The notes under the pieces are model-generated. The model worked only from the letters and a program-made list of their open reading frames with translations, was not told where the DNA came from and searched no databases. A DNA stretch of 64,000 nucleotides, from positions 21,413,407 to 21,477,406 of the forward strand of contig NC_079515.1 in NCBI RefSeq assembly GCF_000801105.2, written 5' to 3'. Positions 1 to 12,507 of the stretch are shown piece by piece. Source of the DNA: Raphanus sativus. Taxonomy: Eukaryota; Streptophyta; Magnoliopsida; Brassicales; Brassicaceae. Within the stretch, counting starts at the first letter, position 1. Each line of letters opens with the position of its first letter. The translations under genes and the position numbers were made by a program.

Positions 1-2
1 AT

Positions 3-2797
3 GACTTGTTCCCTAACATCACTAACCATTCTACCAACGGAGAAGTGCCACCAGTAGACGTTGATGAGCCTGTAAACAACAACACCGATGAGCCTTCTAC
101 AGCTAATCATGGAGTAAAGTTTGATGAAAAGCTAGGTGAGTATTGTGAAGAACTTTACCCTGGGTGTACAAAGTTCACAAGGCTCTCATTTATCTTAAAG
201 CTCTACCATATTAAGTGTCTTTGTGGGATCAGCGATAAGGGGATATCAATGGTGGTTGAGTTGATAAAAGAAGCTTTTCCAGTTGCGAAATTACCAGACA
301 CCTTCAGAGACATGAAGAAGGTCATTCGTAACCTAGGTTTATCATATCAGTCCATAGACGTTTGTCCAAACCATTGTATGCTTTACTGGGAAGAGAATGC
401 TAGTAGGGAGAAGTGTGATGTGTGTCAGTTGTCAAGATGGAAAGAAAGTACAACAAGAAAAAAGGCTGGAGGTGATGTACCAGATACTTCAGGAGTACCA
501 GCTGGAGGTGATGTACCAGAGTCATCTGCGTCAGTTAGTCAGAAAAAGGAGAAGAAAAAGAGAAAGATACCAGCAATGATCTTAAGATATTTTCCTTTGA
601 AGCCACGTTTGCAACGACTTTTTATGTCCTCCAAGACCGCTTCTGACATGACTTGGCATTCAACGGCTGCTAATACTGATGGTAAAATTAGGCATCCTAA
701 GGATGGAAAGGCTTGGAAGTCATTTGATTCACGCTTTCCTGATTTCGCAGCAGATCCTAGAAATGTCAGACTAGGATTAGCATCAGATGGTTTCAATCCT
801 TTCGGTTCTATGAGTTTAAGTTACAGTATATGGCCAGTAGTCTTGTTCGCTTACAATCTTCCTCCTTGGATATCAATGAACCGGACCTCTATGATTATGT
901 CCATGCTAATTCGTGGAAAAAAAGGTCCTGGGAATGATATAGATGTCTTTTTACAACCTCTCATCAAGGAGTTGAAAGAGTTCTGGTCTGATGGAGTCAG
1001 CACTTTAGACGCTTCAACGAAAGAAACATTTAATATGCGTGCTGCTGTGATGTGGACTGTGAATGATTTCCCGGCGTTTGGAGCATTGTCTGGCTGGAAT
1101 ACGTACACCACTTTGGCATGCCCCTCCTGTAACTACGACTCAGTAGAACATAGGTTACGATTTGGTGGGAAAAATTGTTTCATGGGCCATCGGAGATATT
1201 TGCCATTAAGTCATAGATTCCGCCAAAGTAAAGAAGCATTCGACGGAACAGTGGAAACTAGAACTCCACCACCTACACCATCGGGCTCTACCATTAAAAG
1301 ACAACAAGAAAATGTTAATGTTATATTCGGGAAGAAAGTAGATGCAGCTGGAAAAAAAAGAAGCAGAGCTGAGATGGAAAACTCAAATGATCAACAATGG
1401 AAGAAGAAAAGCATCTTTTTTGAGTTGCCTTATTGGGAGTTTCATCACCTGCGTCACAATTTGGACGTAATGCACATTGAGAAGAATGTGTTTGACAATA
1501 TTATCTACACATTACTAGATGATAAGGACAGGTCAAAAGACAATTTGAAGGCTAGAAAAGATCTCCGTGAAATGGGTATACAAGCAGAGCAATGGCCTGA
1601 TGCTGAAGGCAAGTATGCAGCTGGAAGGTTCACTTTAGACAACAAGGGAAAAACATTGTTCTTAAGTGTTTTTAAAAATGTAAAGCTCCCAGATGGTTAT
1701 GCGTCTAATGTATCAAGGTGTATCAATGTGCAGACTCGAAAGATATCAGGACTTAAAAGTCATGACAGTCATGTCATAATGAGAGATTTGTTGCCAATAG
1801 CTGTTCGTAATTTGTTGCCAGAGGATGTAGTATCTGCAATCATTAACCTTTGTAGATTTTTCAGAGATATATCCTCAAGAGTTCTTGATGACAGTGAGCT
1901 AGATAAGTTGCAAGAGTCGATTGCACTGACTTTGTGCCAGTTGGAGATGATTTTTCCTCCTTCCTTTTTCACGGTTATGGTGCATCTAACTGTCCATCTC
2001 GTTGAAGAAGCAAGAGAAGGTGGGCCTGTCGTTTATCGTTGGATGTATCCTATAGAAAGGTCAGTATCGTATAACCATAGATTTATAATTTGGTACTTAG
2101 TTTTAGTAGTGAGAAATCTTTGTTTGAATTATGTGCAGAATATTAGGATATTTCAAGTCATATGTGAGGAACCGAGCCAAACCAGAAGGGTCGATATGTG
2201 AGCAGTATTTGGCCGACGAGTGTGTGACATTCTGTTCTATGTATCTTGAAGACATAGAGACCAGATTTAATAGAGTTGGACGAGTAGATGATCGTCCTGC
2301 AGTGGATGAGAACCAGAGACCAGCCTCAGAACTACAAAGGAGTTTCCCACTAATAGGTAGATTTGTTGGTGCTGGTGATGTTAGCCAGAGATGATGATAG
2401 GAAAACACAAAACAGTGGTGTTTATGTTTCAGCTGATACTATTAGTTATGCTAGTAGTCGTGACCAGAACCCAATATCAGGCGAGTTGGCTTACTATGGC
2501 AAGTTAGTAGAAGTTCTTGAGATTAACTACTATGATAGGTTTAAAGCTGTTCTTTTCAAGTGTCAATGGGCTGATACTAGGAATAACAGAGGGTTCAAAC
2601 AAGATAGATATGGTCACAGCATGGTGAATTTTTCTCGTCTGTTACACACTGGTCTTGATGAAGAAGATGAACCTTACATCTTGGCTTCTCAAGCGGAAAT
2701 GGTTTACTATGTAGAAGATCAATGCGAGAATGGATGGCATGTTGCTGTAAAAGTCAAACCTAGAGACTTATATGAAATGGGTGAACAAAATGTATAG
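3..2797 (+). pseudogene. CACTA TNPD-type transposase, 5'-partial and internally deleted
   Basis: The frame is already open at the window edge. Visible blocks in order: a zinc-binding CPNHC...CDVC segment (~codons 118-138); a Transposase_21-type core around DGFNPFGSMS, NRTSMIM and GKKGPGNDIDVFLQPL (~260-400); and a DUF4218-type block around LPIAVRNLL and RWMYPIERS (~590-690). An intron at 2060-2138 restores ERILGYFKSYVRNRAKPEGS. After about codon 740 the frame stops at 2394. A DUF4216-type segment (RKTQNSGVYV...) then resumes in another frame and runs to 2797. The connecting part normally seen in TNPD proteins is missing, so I infer an internal deletion with a frame change. The product would be a DDE-type nuclease with no DUF4216 tail. 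Confidence 0.85.
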
Positions 2798-2918
2798 AAA
2801 ATGAGCTATTTGGTCGATTTAGTTACATGTATAGAACATATGTTTTATTTATCTATATTTCTGTACATTTTGTAATTTTTTGTTATACTAATAATTTATT
2901 TTCTTCTTTTACAGAGTC

Positions 2919-4738
2919 ATGGACATGACATTTGACTCAGATGAAACTCAATATCCAGAAGACATATTACATCCAAATTTTGATCCAGCGTGGCAGACAA
3001 CTCCAGAACTTGCACCTGAATGTAACAGTTACAAATGGAAAGTTAAGGTCATAGGTAAGTAATATTCCAGAGGGTTGTTATTTGTTTAGAATATGAACTA
3101 ATGATATATGTTACATACTTGATAGATGGCTCTGGAGAAATACTTGATCAAACGATGACAACCAAAGATGTGTGGAAGTTACAAAACCGCAAGGTCATTG
3201 TACATTTTGATGAAGAAACTGGCCAACCAGATGATGATTCCGCAGGGCTGTTTGGCTCTTGGTTGGGGCAACTGAGCACGGACGTGGGTCTTCTGCCAAT
3301 CGACTACACAGACTGGAGGGTCTATCCAAATCACCGTAAAGAAGCTGCTTGGAATCTCATTAAGGTAACCATGTCTATGAGAATGTACATTCGTTTAAAC
3401 AGTGGTATTATATTATCATTAGTACTTGCTTTGTTGTCATTGAAATGCAGAAAAAATTCAGCTTTGATGACCCAGAGAAAAGAAGGAAATATGCGATAAG
3501 TGTCTTAGGTAGCAGATGCAAGGATCTTAAAGTCCGGATTTGGAAGACATGCAAGCGATCAAGTAGAAATGAAACTCTAGCAAACCGTCCCTCCACCATT
3601 CCTCATGATCAGTGGCAAAACTTTGTGAATGACAGATATGGAGAGAAATGGAAGGTAAGTGATCATACGATTTCTGTTTTTGTGGCCACAAAACACTAAT
3701 TCACTATCACTTCTTTATGATAGAAACTTCAAGAACAGAACATAAATAATCAGAAAAAGAATGTGTTGCCACATTCATGTGGAAGAAAGAGCTTCGCAAG
3801 AAAGCAAAAGGATATTGTAAGTTTTTTATATTATACTTTCTTCATTTTGTTTATGAGTTCATTGATGTTACATTGAACTTTGCCTGTAGTTTAAAGAAAC
3901 TGGGAAGAAGCTTAGTAGAGCTGAGTTTTTCATTCAGAGTCGCAAGAAACAAGATGGTACTTTTGTCAATGAAGAGGCAAAAGAACGAGCTGTAAGTTTA
4001 GTAAAAATTATATTATATGTTGCTTTGTTTCTCTGAACTTATACAAGTCTTATAATTTCAAAAATCTTTAATGGAAATGACAGGAACAACTCACTGAGTT
4101 GATAAGTCAGAATCCAACAAGTAGAAGTGCAAACATTGCTGCAACATTAGATGATGACTTTGCTAAGGTTTTTGGACCGGAAAGATCCGGACGAATCCGG
4201 TGTCTTGGACGAGGACCTACTGCTTCACAATTGCAGAAACATTCTCCTAGTCAGTTCCAAATACAAGAACAGGATAATGCAGTTGTGGATCAGCTGAGGT
4301 CTCAAGTTACAGGGTTAACGTCACAAGTTCAAATTTTGACTGGTATTGTTCAACAGTTTCTTGGTGGTACTACAGTTCAGGTAACGACTTTCATACATAC
4401 ACATAGTACTGTTTTTAGAGTCTGTTTTAATATGCGTGTGGACTTTTTATTTAGCCAAATGCACTCATCAACAATTTGGGAGCTCTTGGTACAATTTTGC
4501 CAACTACTCTGCCAAGTCTTGGAGCTCCAGCTGCAACTCTATCGACGCTGCCAAACTTTACAGCAATGTTGTCAACTCTGCCAAATTTGGGAGCTTTCGG
4601 TGCATATGACCAGGTAATTACTGTCATCATTTTAAGAAAATTTAAATGCATGTCTAATTCCAAATAACTTAAACATCATTGTAGGCTCTACAGGATAGTC
4701 AAAATGGAGCTCGGAATGAAGGCAGTCCTTATTCTTAA
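2919..4738 (+). CDS. CACTA TNPA-like DNA-binding protein (plant transposase Ptta/En/Spm type)
   Basis: The eight-exon model is 2919-3054, 3126-3364, 3451-3654, 3724-3816, 3890-3991, 4084-4380, 4455-4613 and 4685-4738. All introns are GT-AG and all junctions keep frame, giving 427 residues. The block VWKLQNRKVIVHFDEETGQP and the GSWLGQL...DWRVYPNHRK exon match the Transposase_24 family. A middle KRSSRNETLANRPSTIPHDQW segment is typical of these proteins. The C-terminus has a coiled-coil-like VVDQLRSQVTGLTSQVQIL stretch, then a Leu/Pro/Ala-rich tail. In En/Spm, TNPA binds subterminal repeats and helps bring the ends together; the matching repeats lie just downstream. The start at 2919 follows an apparent acceptor at 2914, so a further upstream exon is possible. 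Confidence 0.8.
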
Positions 4739-4979
4739 GTTTGGGCATTAAGTTATTTGTTTTCGTATCTCAAACTGTAGGAATTATACTTTGGTATTCT
4801 ATCTTGGATGAATTTATCTACATTTACTTCATATACAATTTGTATTTTTTACATTTTAAGATTTTCAGTTTATATTAAATATTTATTTCATTTAAATATT
4901 TAAAATGAATTTATAATGATATTTAACATAAGGAATCGATTACTATAAGTGATACTAATTCTTTATTTTTTTTTTAAAA

Positions 4980-5439
4980 AAAACGACAGTAATGTTTGAA
5001 TCACCTATTTTAGTGATACAAACATGCATTTAAATGATACAAATCATTGCATCAATTGTGAGAGATGATGGAAAGATACTATCATTTATACAAAACTGAT
5101 GGAAACATAGTGTCAGTTAAACTATATGATGTCAATATATTGGTGTCGCTTAAAACAACTGATGGCAAATATTGTCCCGTTTAGTTAACCGATAGAAAAT
5201 GATACCATCACTTATATTGAACGACTCTAGATGCACGTCGATTATTAGGAACGATTCCAATTTTGCATCATTTACCCAAACCGATGATAATATTATTATC
5301 ACTTATATTAAGTGACACAATAATTTGCATCAGACATAGTTACATCACATAATCTATTGATGGTAAGTCATTTGCATCAGTCAATAACCGAGCCAAACAT
5401 GAGTAAAAAACGATGCTTTACATCCGAATTTTTGTAGTG
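4980..5439 (+). repeat. CACTA 3' subterminal repeats and terminal inverted repeat
   Basis: The non-coding end of the element has short motifs in both orientations (TTTGCATCA near 5264, 5323 and 5369; GATGG/ATCATTTA variants). It finishes with GATGCTTTACATCCGAATTT and the terminal TTTGTAGTG. In known CACTA elements this layout is the TNPA-binding region. Confidence 0.75.
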
Positions 5440-5784
5440 AGTGATCCCTATTGATTTCTCATTAATTTTCACATGTGAACGTAAAACATATCAGAGTTTG
5501 CTACTTACCAATACGCGTGAGTATAATCATGTAGCTTTAAGGTGAAAAGTGTTCGTATGCAGAATGATGAAGCTTTGAATAGCGACATGATTTTGTATAA
5601 ATATCATAATCAAGAATATCAAATACAAAGAGACAAAGTGACATAAAGTTTAATTTTTCTATTGACCTTTTTAGAAATGAGACCGGAAAAAACCTGCCTT
5701 CTTTTTCTTCAAAGACTAATTCAAAGTCATGATAATAATAACTTATAAAATAGAACCTACGAATTTAAATCGCTTTTACTTGTG

Positions 5785-5945
5785 AAAACGACCTTGGCCT
5801 AGTGGTATAAGAGATTTTTAATCTAATAGTATATCTTATGTTTAATTCAAAATTCACATTAACATCTCATCATGTCAAATGTTGAAATGTTCGTGACGGT
5901 CATATTGTGGATTTAATAAGTTTGTTTTCATAGTTTGCGGCTGAT
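5785..5945 (+). mobile_element. Possible degenerate tRNA-derived SINE
   Basis: TGGCCTAGTGGTATAAGAG resembles a pol III A box as found in Brassicaceae SINEs. A weak B-box-like TTTAATTCAAAA follows about 45 bp later. No poly(A) tail or clear target-site duplication is visible, so this is only a suggestion. Confidence 0.25.
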
Positions 5946-7086
5946 TCAATACTATTTTATGATTATTGAATGTTGCTAACCATGAATGAGAGTGAGTATA
6001 TGACGCTGGACCAATCTAGTAGATTTGGGGATGTAAGAAATCTGGCCCATCCAATCCAAACCTGAACCGACTACTAGTAACCTGATCAAAACCTAAACCA
6101 AATACTAGTAACCTGATCCAAACCTAAACCGACTCAGTATGTGATGACATATAATTTGCAAGAGTTTTGTTGCAAAAAAATAAAAGTTGGAGTAGGATTT
6201 ATCGAATAATAAATTTAGTACAGGTCAAATCAAAGGGGATAAATTGATGGGTTGATTTGCTCGATATTCATATGAAACCGGACAATTAATAATATAGCCA
6301 TGCTTCATGTGAAATGTGTCAATTGATAACATAATCAGATATTATACTCTTTCACAGCGTGTGAGCGTGTGTATTACCAAACAATAGAACCATATACTAT
6401 GGAAAAACACATATATATAATAGAATATTATAAAAATAATTGTAATGGCAGAAAATAATTTGAGTTATATAATTTTATTTATCTATTGCGTTTAATGTAG
6501 TTTAAGCAATGGACAATATGAAAGAATATATTTATTCGTTAGACAAATATTTAGTGTAAACTACACTACGTGAAAAAACAATATAGTTGATATTTTATAA
6601 AGAATAAAAATTTACAGTTCTATATTTGATGATTATATAGTATAGTATATGAACAGATATATCAACAAAAATACAAGATAGGAGTAAAAGGAAAAGAAAA
6701 AATGCAAAGATAGAGATTATGAAAAAAATGGAAAATGAATTTGCGGAAAACACTAGAAAGAGAGAGAGAAAGAAGGATGGAGGGGAGGGAGAAGGAGGAT
6801 GTGAAATAGATCGAAGAAGATAGGAATGCTTAATAGATAGAAGATGATAGAGATGTCGAATATATATATATAGAGAGAGAGAGAGATTCTAATTCTATTT
6901 TACACTTCGTAAATATAATAGAATACAACAATATATCATTTGAACATTATATATTGAAGAGATAGAGAGAGAGAGAGAGGGAGACTGAAATGAGGAGAGA
7001 AAAAAATGATAAAGATGAAGATTGGGGAGACTGATAGAAGGCGAGATGACAATTGAAAAAGATATAGATGGAGAAATGGAAAAATA

Positions 7087-7328
7087 TACTCCATTTGTTT
7101 TTATATGTAAGTAGTTTTAGCAAAAAAAATGTTTCGTAGTACAAAATGTTTGCATAACCCAAAGCAACTTTTACTTTTATTACATGTGACCAATCTCATA
7201 ATCTATACATTTTTATTACTGGTTGGATTTGTGTATTAAATGTTGTATTTTCAAAAGTAACAATTTTCTTAATATTAACATTTTTAACTAAAACTACTTA
7301 CATATAAAAACAGAAAACAGAGGAAGTA
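7087..7328. mobile_element. MITE, Stowaway/mariner-like
   Basis: A ~240 bp element runs from TACTCCATTTGTTTTTATAT to the inverse ATATAAAAACAGAAAACAGA...GGAAGTA. The inner part of the TIR (GTAAGTAGTTTTAG / CTAAAACTACTTAC) is perfect. It is flanked by TA at both ends, the expected Stowaway target site. It has no coding capacity. Confidence 0.7.
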
Positions 7329-9012
7329 AATTTTATCATTACTATTCTGTTTTTTCGTAAATAGAATAGTACAAATTCTTATTATAACTATATACATTCA
7401 ATTTATAAATATATATCAATTTTACAAAATTCAAAACATATCATATATAAAAAATCTATGTTTTTAATAAGTATACAAGAAATTCAAATTATAATTTTTT
7501 AAACTTATAAAGTGAATTAAAAATTAGAAGTAAAAATGAGAAAGATTAATATAGCAATTAATACATAAATATCATAGTTTAGTTGTTGTTATGGTTAGAG
7601 ACTTCGTTTAAATTCTACTACGTATAAGCATCCATATTACTCTAAATTGATAATAAAAACATGATATGTTGGAAAGTTCAGCCGTTCCAAGTCCAACTAG
7701 TAAAAAAAAAACTATTTTCACAGTTCAAAGTAGCGAACTCCGAATATATGACTGACAACCAAGATCCAAACAATTCACGCGCGGTCAAACCCACATACAC
7801 AAATAATGGGAAACTATAAATATTGGTATTTTTCACAAATTATAGTTTTCAAATTAAAACCATATATTCCAACTAAATTAATTCATTCTTTCTTTTCTTA
7901 AAACGGCCTTACCTACATGGACTATACAACAATATTATTATTTTTGAATTTGTGAAGACATCAATCGTATGCTGAAATAGAAAGACTAACATATTTGCAA
8001 GATGGAAAAATCAATGTTTCTAAAGTTACATTGTTAAAATAATTTTTGGTTGCCGTGTACCACACAGTCCTCCATTTGTTTAGATATATGAGTTCACATT
8101 ACCGATGTTACACATGAAAAATGTTCCACATGTTGTTCGATGCAAGATTTGGCATTTGATTTGGTTGATGTTTTTACTGTTGTAACTTGGAAGTAACCAT
8201 GATGTGTTGACCAAAAAAAAAAGTATTGGAAGAGAATGAGAAAGACACAAGCGGTTGAAGCATGATGACAGGTAATATCAAAAAGGCCAAAAACATCACT
8301 AAAATATATTATCTTGAGGTTACCACCCCGTGGATTGGCTTCAGGATTTGATTCTAAATATCATTGAGGACAACACCGGGTCATAGATACGAACCCAAAT
8401 AGTTTTAACAACAAAAGAGTGATTTCATGCATTCTTTATAAGGAAGTTTACATGCATGTGTTTGAAAAAAAAGAGAGTTTAATGTGTTAACGTTGTGAAC
8501 GTTAATTAGACGTGTTGATCTCGACAAAAATCGGATTGCTCGCAGTAACTTGTTTAAATATTGGTAGCCATGTGGCTATAAAAGTTAAATTCCGCATAAA
8601 GTTGGTTCGGTGGAGATGGGCCTATGTGTATGCAAAACGAGTTAATTAAACTCATTGTGATTTGTGAAGTCGTATATTTACTCCGGAGATAAATAAATAA
8701 ACTGTGGGGATTTTTATTTTATTTTTCCCGTTTAGAATCTAGGCCAAAAATGCTGCTCCGATTAGAGAAGTGAATATACGTGCAGAATTAAGGCCAAAAA
8801 TGCTGTAAAACGAAAAGGATATATCCATATTCAATACAATATCATTCCCCCAAAACATTCTTACACAAAAATAGAAGAAAACACATCTTGAAATGAAAAA
8901 TGACGTAGCATACATTTGTTTTGTTTTTATGCATGACAAATGTAGAACACAAGTGCGTGGTAGTTGTACTGTCGAGTACACTAAAACGCCAGTGTGTTAA
9001 TAAGAGCTCGGA

Positions 9013-10211
9013 TTAACGGTGCCTGCCACCGCCACTACCGCTTCCGCTGCCAGAACCTTGACCGGAGCCTCCACCAACCCCAACACCAATTCCTATTCCA
9101 ATCCCGAAGCCTCCTCCTCCACCATGTCCTATCCCATGACCTCCACCAGCACCGCCACCAATGCCTCCTCCAGCACCAAATCCACCACCATGTCCAGATC
9201 CACCGCCCACACCACCTCCACCTCCTCCACCACCACCTAGTCCACCGCCTCCCCCAACACCCACTCCCGCTCCACCACCAACTCCCCCTCCAGCTCCAAA
9301 ACCACCACCATGACCAGATCCACCACCAGCACCACCGCCTCCACCTCCTCCACCTCCTCCGCCGCCACCACCTCCACCACCAAATCCTCCACCACCACCG
9401 ACTCCTCCTCCCGCTCCAAATCCACCACCATGGCCGGATCCTCCCCCAACACCACCGCCTCCACCCCCGCCAGCTCCTCCACCACCACCAACTCCTCCAC
9501 CTGCACCAACCCCACCACCTACACCTCCACCTGCTCCAAATCCACTACCGGAACCACCTCCACCAGCTCCACCTCCACCCCCGATTCCTCCTCCAGCTCC
9601 ACCACCAACTCCTCCTCCTGCTCCAAATCCGCCACCATGTCCGGAACCACCTCCAACACCGCCTCCTCCACCGCCACCAGCTCCACCTCCACCACCTAAT
9701 CCTCCACCGGCTCCACCACCAACTCCTCCTCCAGCTCCAAATCCACCACCATGGCCGGAACCACCTCCAATACCCCCACATCCACCGCCACCAGCTCCAC
9801 CTCCACCACCAATCCCCCCACCAGCTCCTCCACCAACTCCTCCTCCCGCTCCAAATCCTCCACCATGACCTGAGCCACCACCAATACCTCCTCCTCCACC
9901 GCCACCAGCTCCACCTCCACCACCAATTCCTCCTCCTGCTCCGCCGCCGACTCCACCTCCAGCTCCAAAACCTCCACCGTGTCCTGCACCACCCCCGATA
10001 CCGCCACCACCACCTCTACCTCCACCTCCTCCGAAACCTCCACCGCCACCGCGTCCAAACCGGCCACGTCCACCACACCTCCTGCCCCACCTACAATCAT
10101 CGTCCCTATACCTCGCAGGATCCACCACAGACCATCCCCAAGAACACATTCCATACTCAAATGAAGCAAAACTAAAGAAATAATCAAACATGTAACATTC
10201 TTAGGTTCCAT
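9013..10211 (-). pseudogene. Glycine-rich secreted protein gene, signal peptide and body in different frames
   Basis: The body frame (10191 down to 9013) is over 60% Gly. After a short charged segment (RYRDDDCRWGRRCGG) it consists of about nine ~35-residue repeats of the type GGGSGHGGGFGAGGGVGGGA, ending GSGGGRHR. This is typical of cell-wall glycine-rich proteins. The best start is the ATG at 10211, 82 bp from a TATA box; it encodes a convincing signal peptide (MEPKNVTCLIISLVLLHLSM, then ECVLG). That frame is offset from the repeat body. No plausible GT-AG intron of normal size joins them, so a one- or two-base indel between about 10100 and 10140 is the simplest reading. Alternatives are a sequencing error, or translation from the in-frame ATG at 10191 without a good signal peptide. 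Confidence 0.7.
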
Positions 10212-10292
10212 CTCTAGAGAAAAAACTGTAATGTCTCTTCTCTTTCTTTTTTTTTCTTCCTGTAGTGTCTCAGCTACTGGAAGTAAACATTG

Positions 10293-10304
10293 CCTTTTAT
10301 AGTA
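10293..10304 (-). promoter_or_regulatory. TATA box of the glycine-rich protein gene
   Basis: On the minus strand this reads CTACTATAAAAGG, 82 bp upstream of the ATG at 10211. It supports that ATG as the natural start. Confidence 0.6.
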
Positions 10305-10869
10305 GATAGATGAATCTTAAGAGTGGTAAACACTAACAAGCAAGTAGCATGAAGATGTTAGATGCCATTAATATGGATCCCCATGCATGTTACGTTCTAC
10401 GCGTTTGGGGCCGTTGGGCCATTGGTGGGAAACATTTAATGAAAATTGTGTTATCTATAGTCAAAGTAGACCTACACTTACTTAGTTCAGACTCCCATCA
10501 GTAGCTTTCGATCTCTAATTTTGCTCATTAATTACTTTTCTTTATTATCCAAAACTTGTTGACATTTCAAACCATCACTATTTGACACTTGACAGTTGAC
10601 CCTAATATCCGAGAAGTGAAGTGCTAAGACCATCATTAACCCTAGTCTTTTAACATGAGTTTTTAGCTTCGGTTAAGAGATCTTAATTTTTCTTAGATTT
10701 TAACTAAGAAAAACTAAAAACTGTCTCTTAAATAAAAAATATAAAAATGTAAAAAAAAAGTATCAAATTATTAGTTAAGATCCCTGATCTTATATATTAC
10801 ACCATATATAGAAAAAACTGGTATAAAACCAGAACTAGTTTTTTGGAATTTTTCTAACGTGGTAGTTAA

Positions 10870-11115
10870 TACTCCATTTGTTTTTAAAAGATAGTTTTTT
10901 TTAGTGTTTTCATATATATTAAGAAAATACATTAAATCACTATAATAAACTTAACACTGTAATTTTCAATTTTCAATAATTTTTTATCAATAATAATCCA
11001 ATAAAATCAATTAATTTTCTTAAAAAGTGCAATTTTTCATAGAAAACATAAAACAACCATCTTTTAAAAACAAAATTTTTTTTAGAACAATCATCTTTTA
11101 GGAACGAAGGGAGTA
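10870..11115. mobile_element. MITE, Stowaway-like
   Basis: A ~246 bp element begins TACTCCATTTGTTTTTAAAA and ends in the inverse CTTTTAGGAACGAAGGGAGT, with TA at both ends. The TIR is the CTCC(A/C)T...GTT(T/C) type common to Brassicaceae Stowaway elements. The inner TIR AAAAGATAGTT / AACAACCATCTTTT is imperfect. It lies ~570 bp upstream of the glycine-rich protein TATA box. Confidence 0.7.
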
Positions 11116-11524
11116 ACTTTTAGTACTTAATCTTGTGGTTTCTTTTTGTTATTTTGTTTTATTTCTTTTAAATAGTGCATTGTTTTCGCTCACATTTACC
11201 ATGGGTATTGAAAATATTTGCTGATGGCTTTTATATGGGCATGGGAAAGTTAAATTTAGTATAATTAGTGAGAGTTGACGATGCCGACAAAGTCAACGGT
11301 AAAATCTAGAGACAAATTAAATATCCCTCACATGCACTTGTAAGGTGTATATTGTCTAAATCTTACTATGCATATTTAATGTTTACCATTTCCCCAACTA
11401 AAACCACCAATCATTATTCACTTCCAATTAATCATGTATGTAAACTGTATACGTACATGCATGCTTGAATATATGCTTAGATCTTAAAGAAATGTTGTAA
11501 TCTCATGGGAAAAGAGAGAACTTT

Positions 11525-12375
11525 TGTTTTTCCATCATATATTATTATTAAAAGCCCAAAGGCCCATCTGAAATAAACAAGATACAAACATAGGCTCAGA
11601 AGACAATATTACAAAGCCCAACTAAAAAAAAAAATTATCCACCGTTTTCCACTTCCACGTGTGAAGACACGAGATCCAAAAACCGACGCGTGGAAAGATC
11701 CAACACCACCGTAACCGACTGGAAATCGCCGGAACCGCTCCTTGTTCCTCCTCCGAAACACCGGAAACACAGAATCACCGGAAAGACGAGCTTGTCTTCA
11801 TCAACTGAAAGTCATCACAAAAACTTTGACCACCGGAAACACCGGGACTTGACCACGACCACCGAAGACACCACCAACGACTGTATTGATGGTATAGTAT
11901 TCAGCAGCTTCTACACCTCCGTTTAGGTTTTGGCAAGCATCAATCGGTGAGAAACCGAGAGCTTCTCCAAACTCAGACCACCCAACACAAAAATGAAACC
12001 AAAACACAGCTCGAGTTCTTCCGAAGCAAACCATGTAAGCCGGCGACCACCAAAAAAGAAATAGCGCGGTCCCAGAGTCAGAAACCAGTCATCCACCAAT
12101 CGGTTGGTGCGATACTAGAGTTGATAACCGGACATGCAGTTCCGAGAACAAACCATGCCGGGCCGGAAATCCATCAAGATAACAGAAACTAAATAGAAAC
12201 AGAGTAAAACAACAAAACGACAACCCTTAGCCGGACCGACGGTGGCTAAATAGCCTAGACTGCCGGCCGGAGAACTTAACTCAAACGGCGAACTTCTAGT
12301 GAGAGGAAAAGAGAGAACTAAACCGGATAAGCTTGAAGCATATAAATCCAAAATTAAATAACAAAGAAAGAACCA
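11525..12375 (-). repeat. GC-richer non-coding repeat, possibly Sadhu-like retroposon
   Basis: This segment is clearly richer in GC and CCGG than its surroundings, with sharp AT-rich edges, and only short ORFs without family resemblance. It begins with TATTAAAAGCCCAAAGGCCC and contains ACGCGTGGAAAG and GCCGGGCCGGAAATCC. This is the look of a dispersed non-coding retroposon on the minus strand. Sadhu is my best guess from memory; I cannot confirm it. Confidence 0.35.
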
Positions 12376-12507
12376 AACCAACTAGTTTTCTCACCTCTCT
12401 CATCTGATATGCTCAAACAACATTACCCACTTTCTTTTTAACAGTTTGTATCTAAAAAGACGTAATAAAACTCTTCTTTCTGCTTCAAACCAATAAGTGA
12501 AGATCTT

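Larger units (their letters stand above)
1..5439 (+). mobile_element. CACTA (En/Spm-type) DNA transposon, 3' part
   Basis: The window opens inside a CACTA element. It carries the two genes typical of the superfamily (TNPD-like then TNPA-like, same strand). It ends at 5439 in TTTTTGTAGTG, the reverse complement of a CACTACAAAAA terminus. Copies of a TTTGCATCA/TGATGG-type motif crowd the last ~450 bp, as expected for subterminal transposase-binding repeats. The 5' terminus is outside the window, so the target-site duplication cannot be tested; the three bases after the terminus are AGT. The TNPD gene is internally deleted, so the copy is probably non-autonomous. Confidence 0.9.
5440..8993. other. 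AT-rich intergenic region
   Basis: I see no credible gene here. It contains GA-rich tracts (6740-6800, 6870-6890, 6958-6985), a MITE (7087-7328), a possible SINE relic near 5785, and the motif AGGCCAAAAATGCTG twice (8741 and 8790). Short ORFs are low-complexity and lack codon-like structure. Confidence 0.6.

Noticed and set aside
8994..10175. Plus-strand ORFs rich in His/Leu/Gln, or Thr/Ser, over the glycine-rich gene
   Set aside because: They are antisense shadows of a GC-biased Gly-repeat gene; the minus strand has the TATA box, signal peptide and family-like repeats.
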